Shown: positions 62,629 to 64,000 of the stretch, in pieces
Numbering within the stretch: the stretch's first letter is position 1
How the letters are laid out: every line of letters begins with the position of its first letter
Assembly (NCBI GenBank): GCA_963721725.1
Contig: CAVRLX010000024.1
Span: 124,001-188,000 of the forward strand
DNA length: 64,000 nt
Direction: 5' to 3'
DNA from: RI-153 sp963721725
GTDB lineage: Bacteria > Chloroflexota > Anaerolineae > Caldilineales > Caldilineaceae
The notes under the pieces: model-generated
Seen by the model: only the letters and a program-made list of their open reading frames with translations
Database searches by the model: none
Told to the model about the DNA's origin: nothing
Program-made: the position numbers and the translations under genes

Positions 62629-64000
<1,372 letters not shown>

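Overview
This window most likely comes from a member of the phylum Chloroflexota, perhaps an Anaerolineae/Caldilinea-like lineage. The evidence is indirect. It includes an auracyanin-like blue-copper lipoprotein, LysM/YkuD L,D-transpeptidases with a Chloroflexota look, a membrane-anchored TIR-nSTAND receptor, many secreted lipoproteins, an Flp-type pilin, and moderately high-GC DNA. There are no rRNA or tRNA genes, CRISPR arrays or insertion sequences that I can see. No marker here fixes the taxonomy below phylum.

Layout. 1-6.3 kb: the end of an L,D-transpeptidase, a broken low-molecular-weight phosphatase, a DUF4399 lipoprotein, a polytopic membrane protein and a NarL-type two-component pair. 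6.5-13.4 kb (minus strand): a compact four-gene operon with a TIR-nSTAND1-TM-propeller receptor, a cytoplasmic zinc metallopeptidase, a lipoprotein and a caspase-TIR fusion. This is the best candidate for an undescribed immune or cell-death system. 13.8-14.4 kb: a DsbA/FrnE-family oxidoreductase whose first active-site cysteine codon is TGA, followed by a SECIS-like hairpin, so probably a selenoprotein. 14.5-21.7 kb: MOSC protein, acetyltransferase, tRNA methylthiotransferase MtaB, a TumE-like toxin-antitoxin pair, MeaB plus a B12-binding mutase subunit, acyl-CoA dehydrogenase and ComEA. 22-33 kb: an AT-rich orphan DNA methyltransferase, AllE, a queuosine-precursor transporter, an SNase-SH3-LTD protein, NudC, MobA, dehydrogenases, a Met-rich secreted protein and a second YkuD enzyme. 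33-44 kb: UvrA with a LexA-type box, cupredoxin, a GH13 enzyme, NUDIX, GNAT and a dynamin-like GTPase. 44-53 kb: a secreted subtilase, zinc-ribbon coiled-coil protein, response regulator, Flp pilin, ComF, HPF, isochorismatase and GlsB. 53-58 kb: a DtxR-family regulator and a four-gene Mn/Zn/Fe ABC importer. 58-64 kb: MFS transporter, SDR, cyclase and two glutamine synthetases.

Working together. The metal genes form one regulon: the regulator precedes a binding protein, ATPase and two permeases, with a palindrome between. ComEA, ComF and Flp suggest DNA uptake. MeaB and the B12 subunit belong to methylmalonyl-CoA metabolism. The caspase-TIR operon links a membrane-spanning sensor to cytoplasmic proteases.

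Two sequence-wide features matter to any reader. First, at least ten otherwise conserved genes are split by single-base shifts, most of them in the first 17 kb. This looks like assembly error more than decay, so genes labelled pseudogene for that reason may be intact in the organism. Second, a palindromic repeat of about 75 bp occurs in five full copies and one half copy between genes, alongside several long perfect intergenic palindromes.
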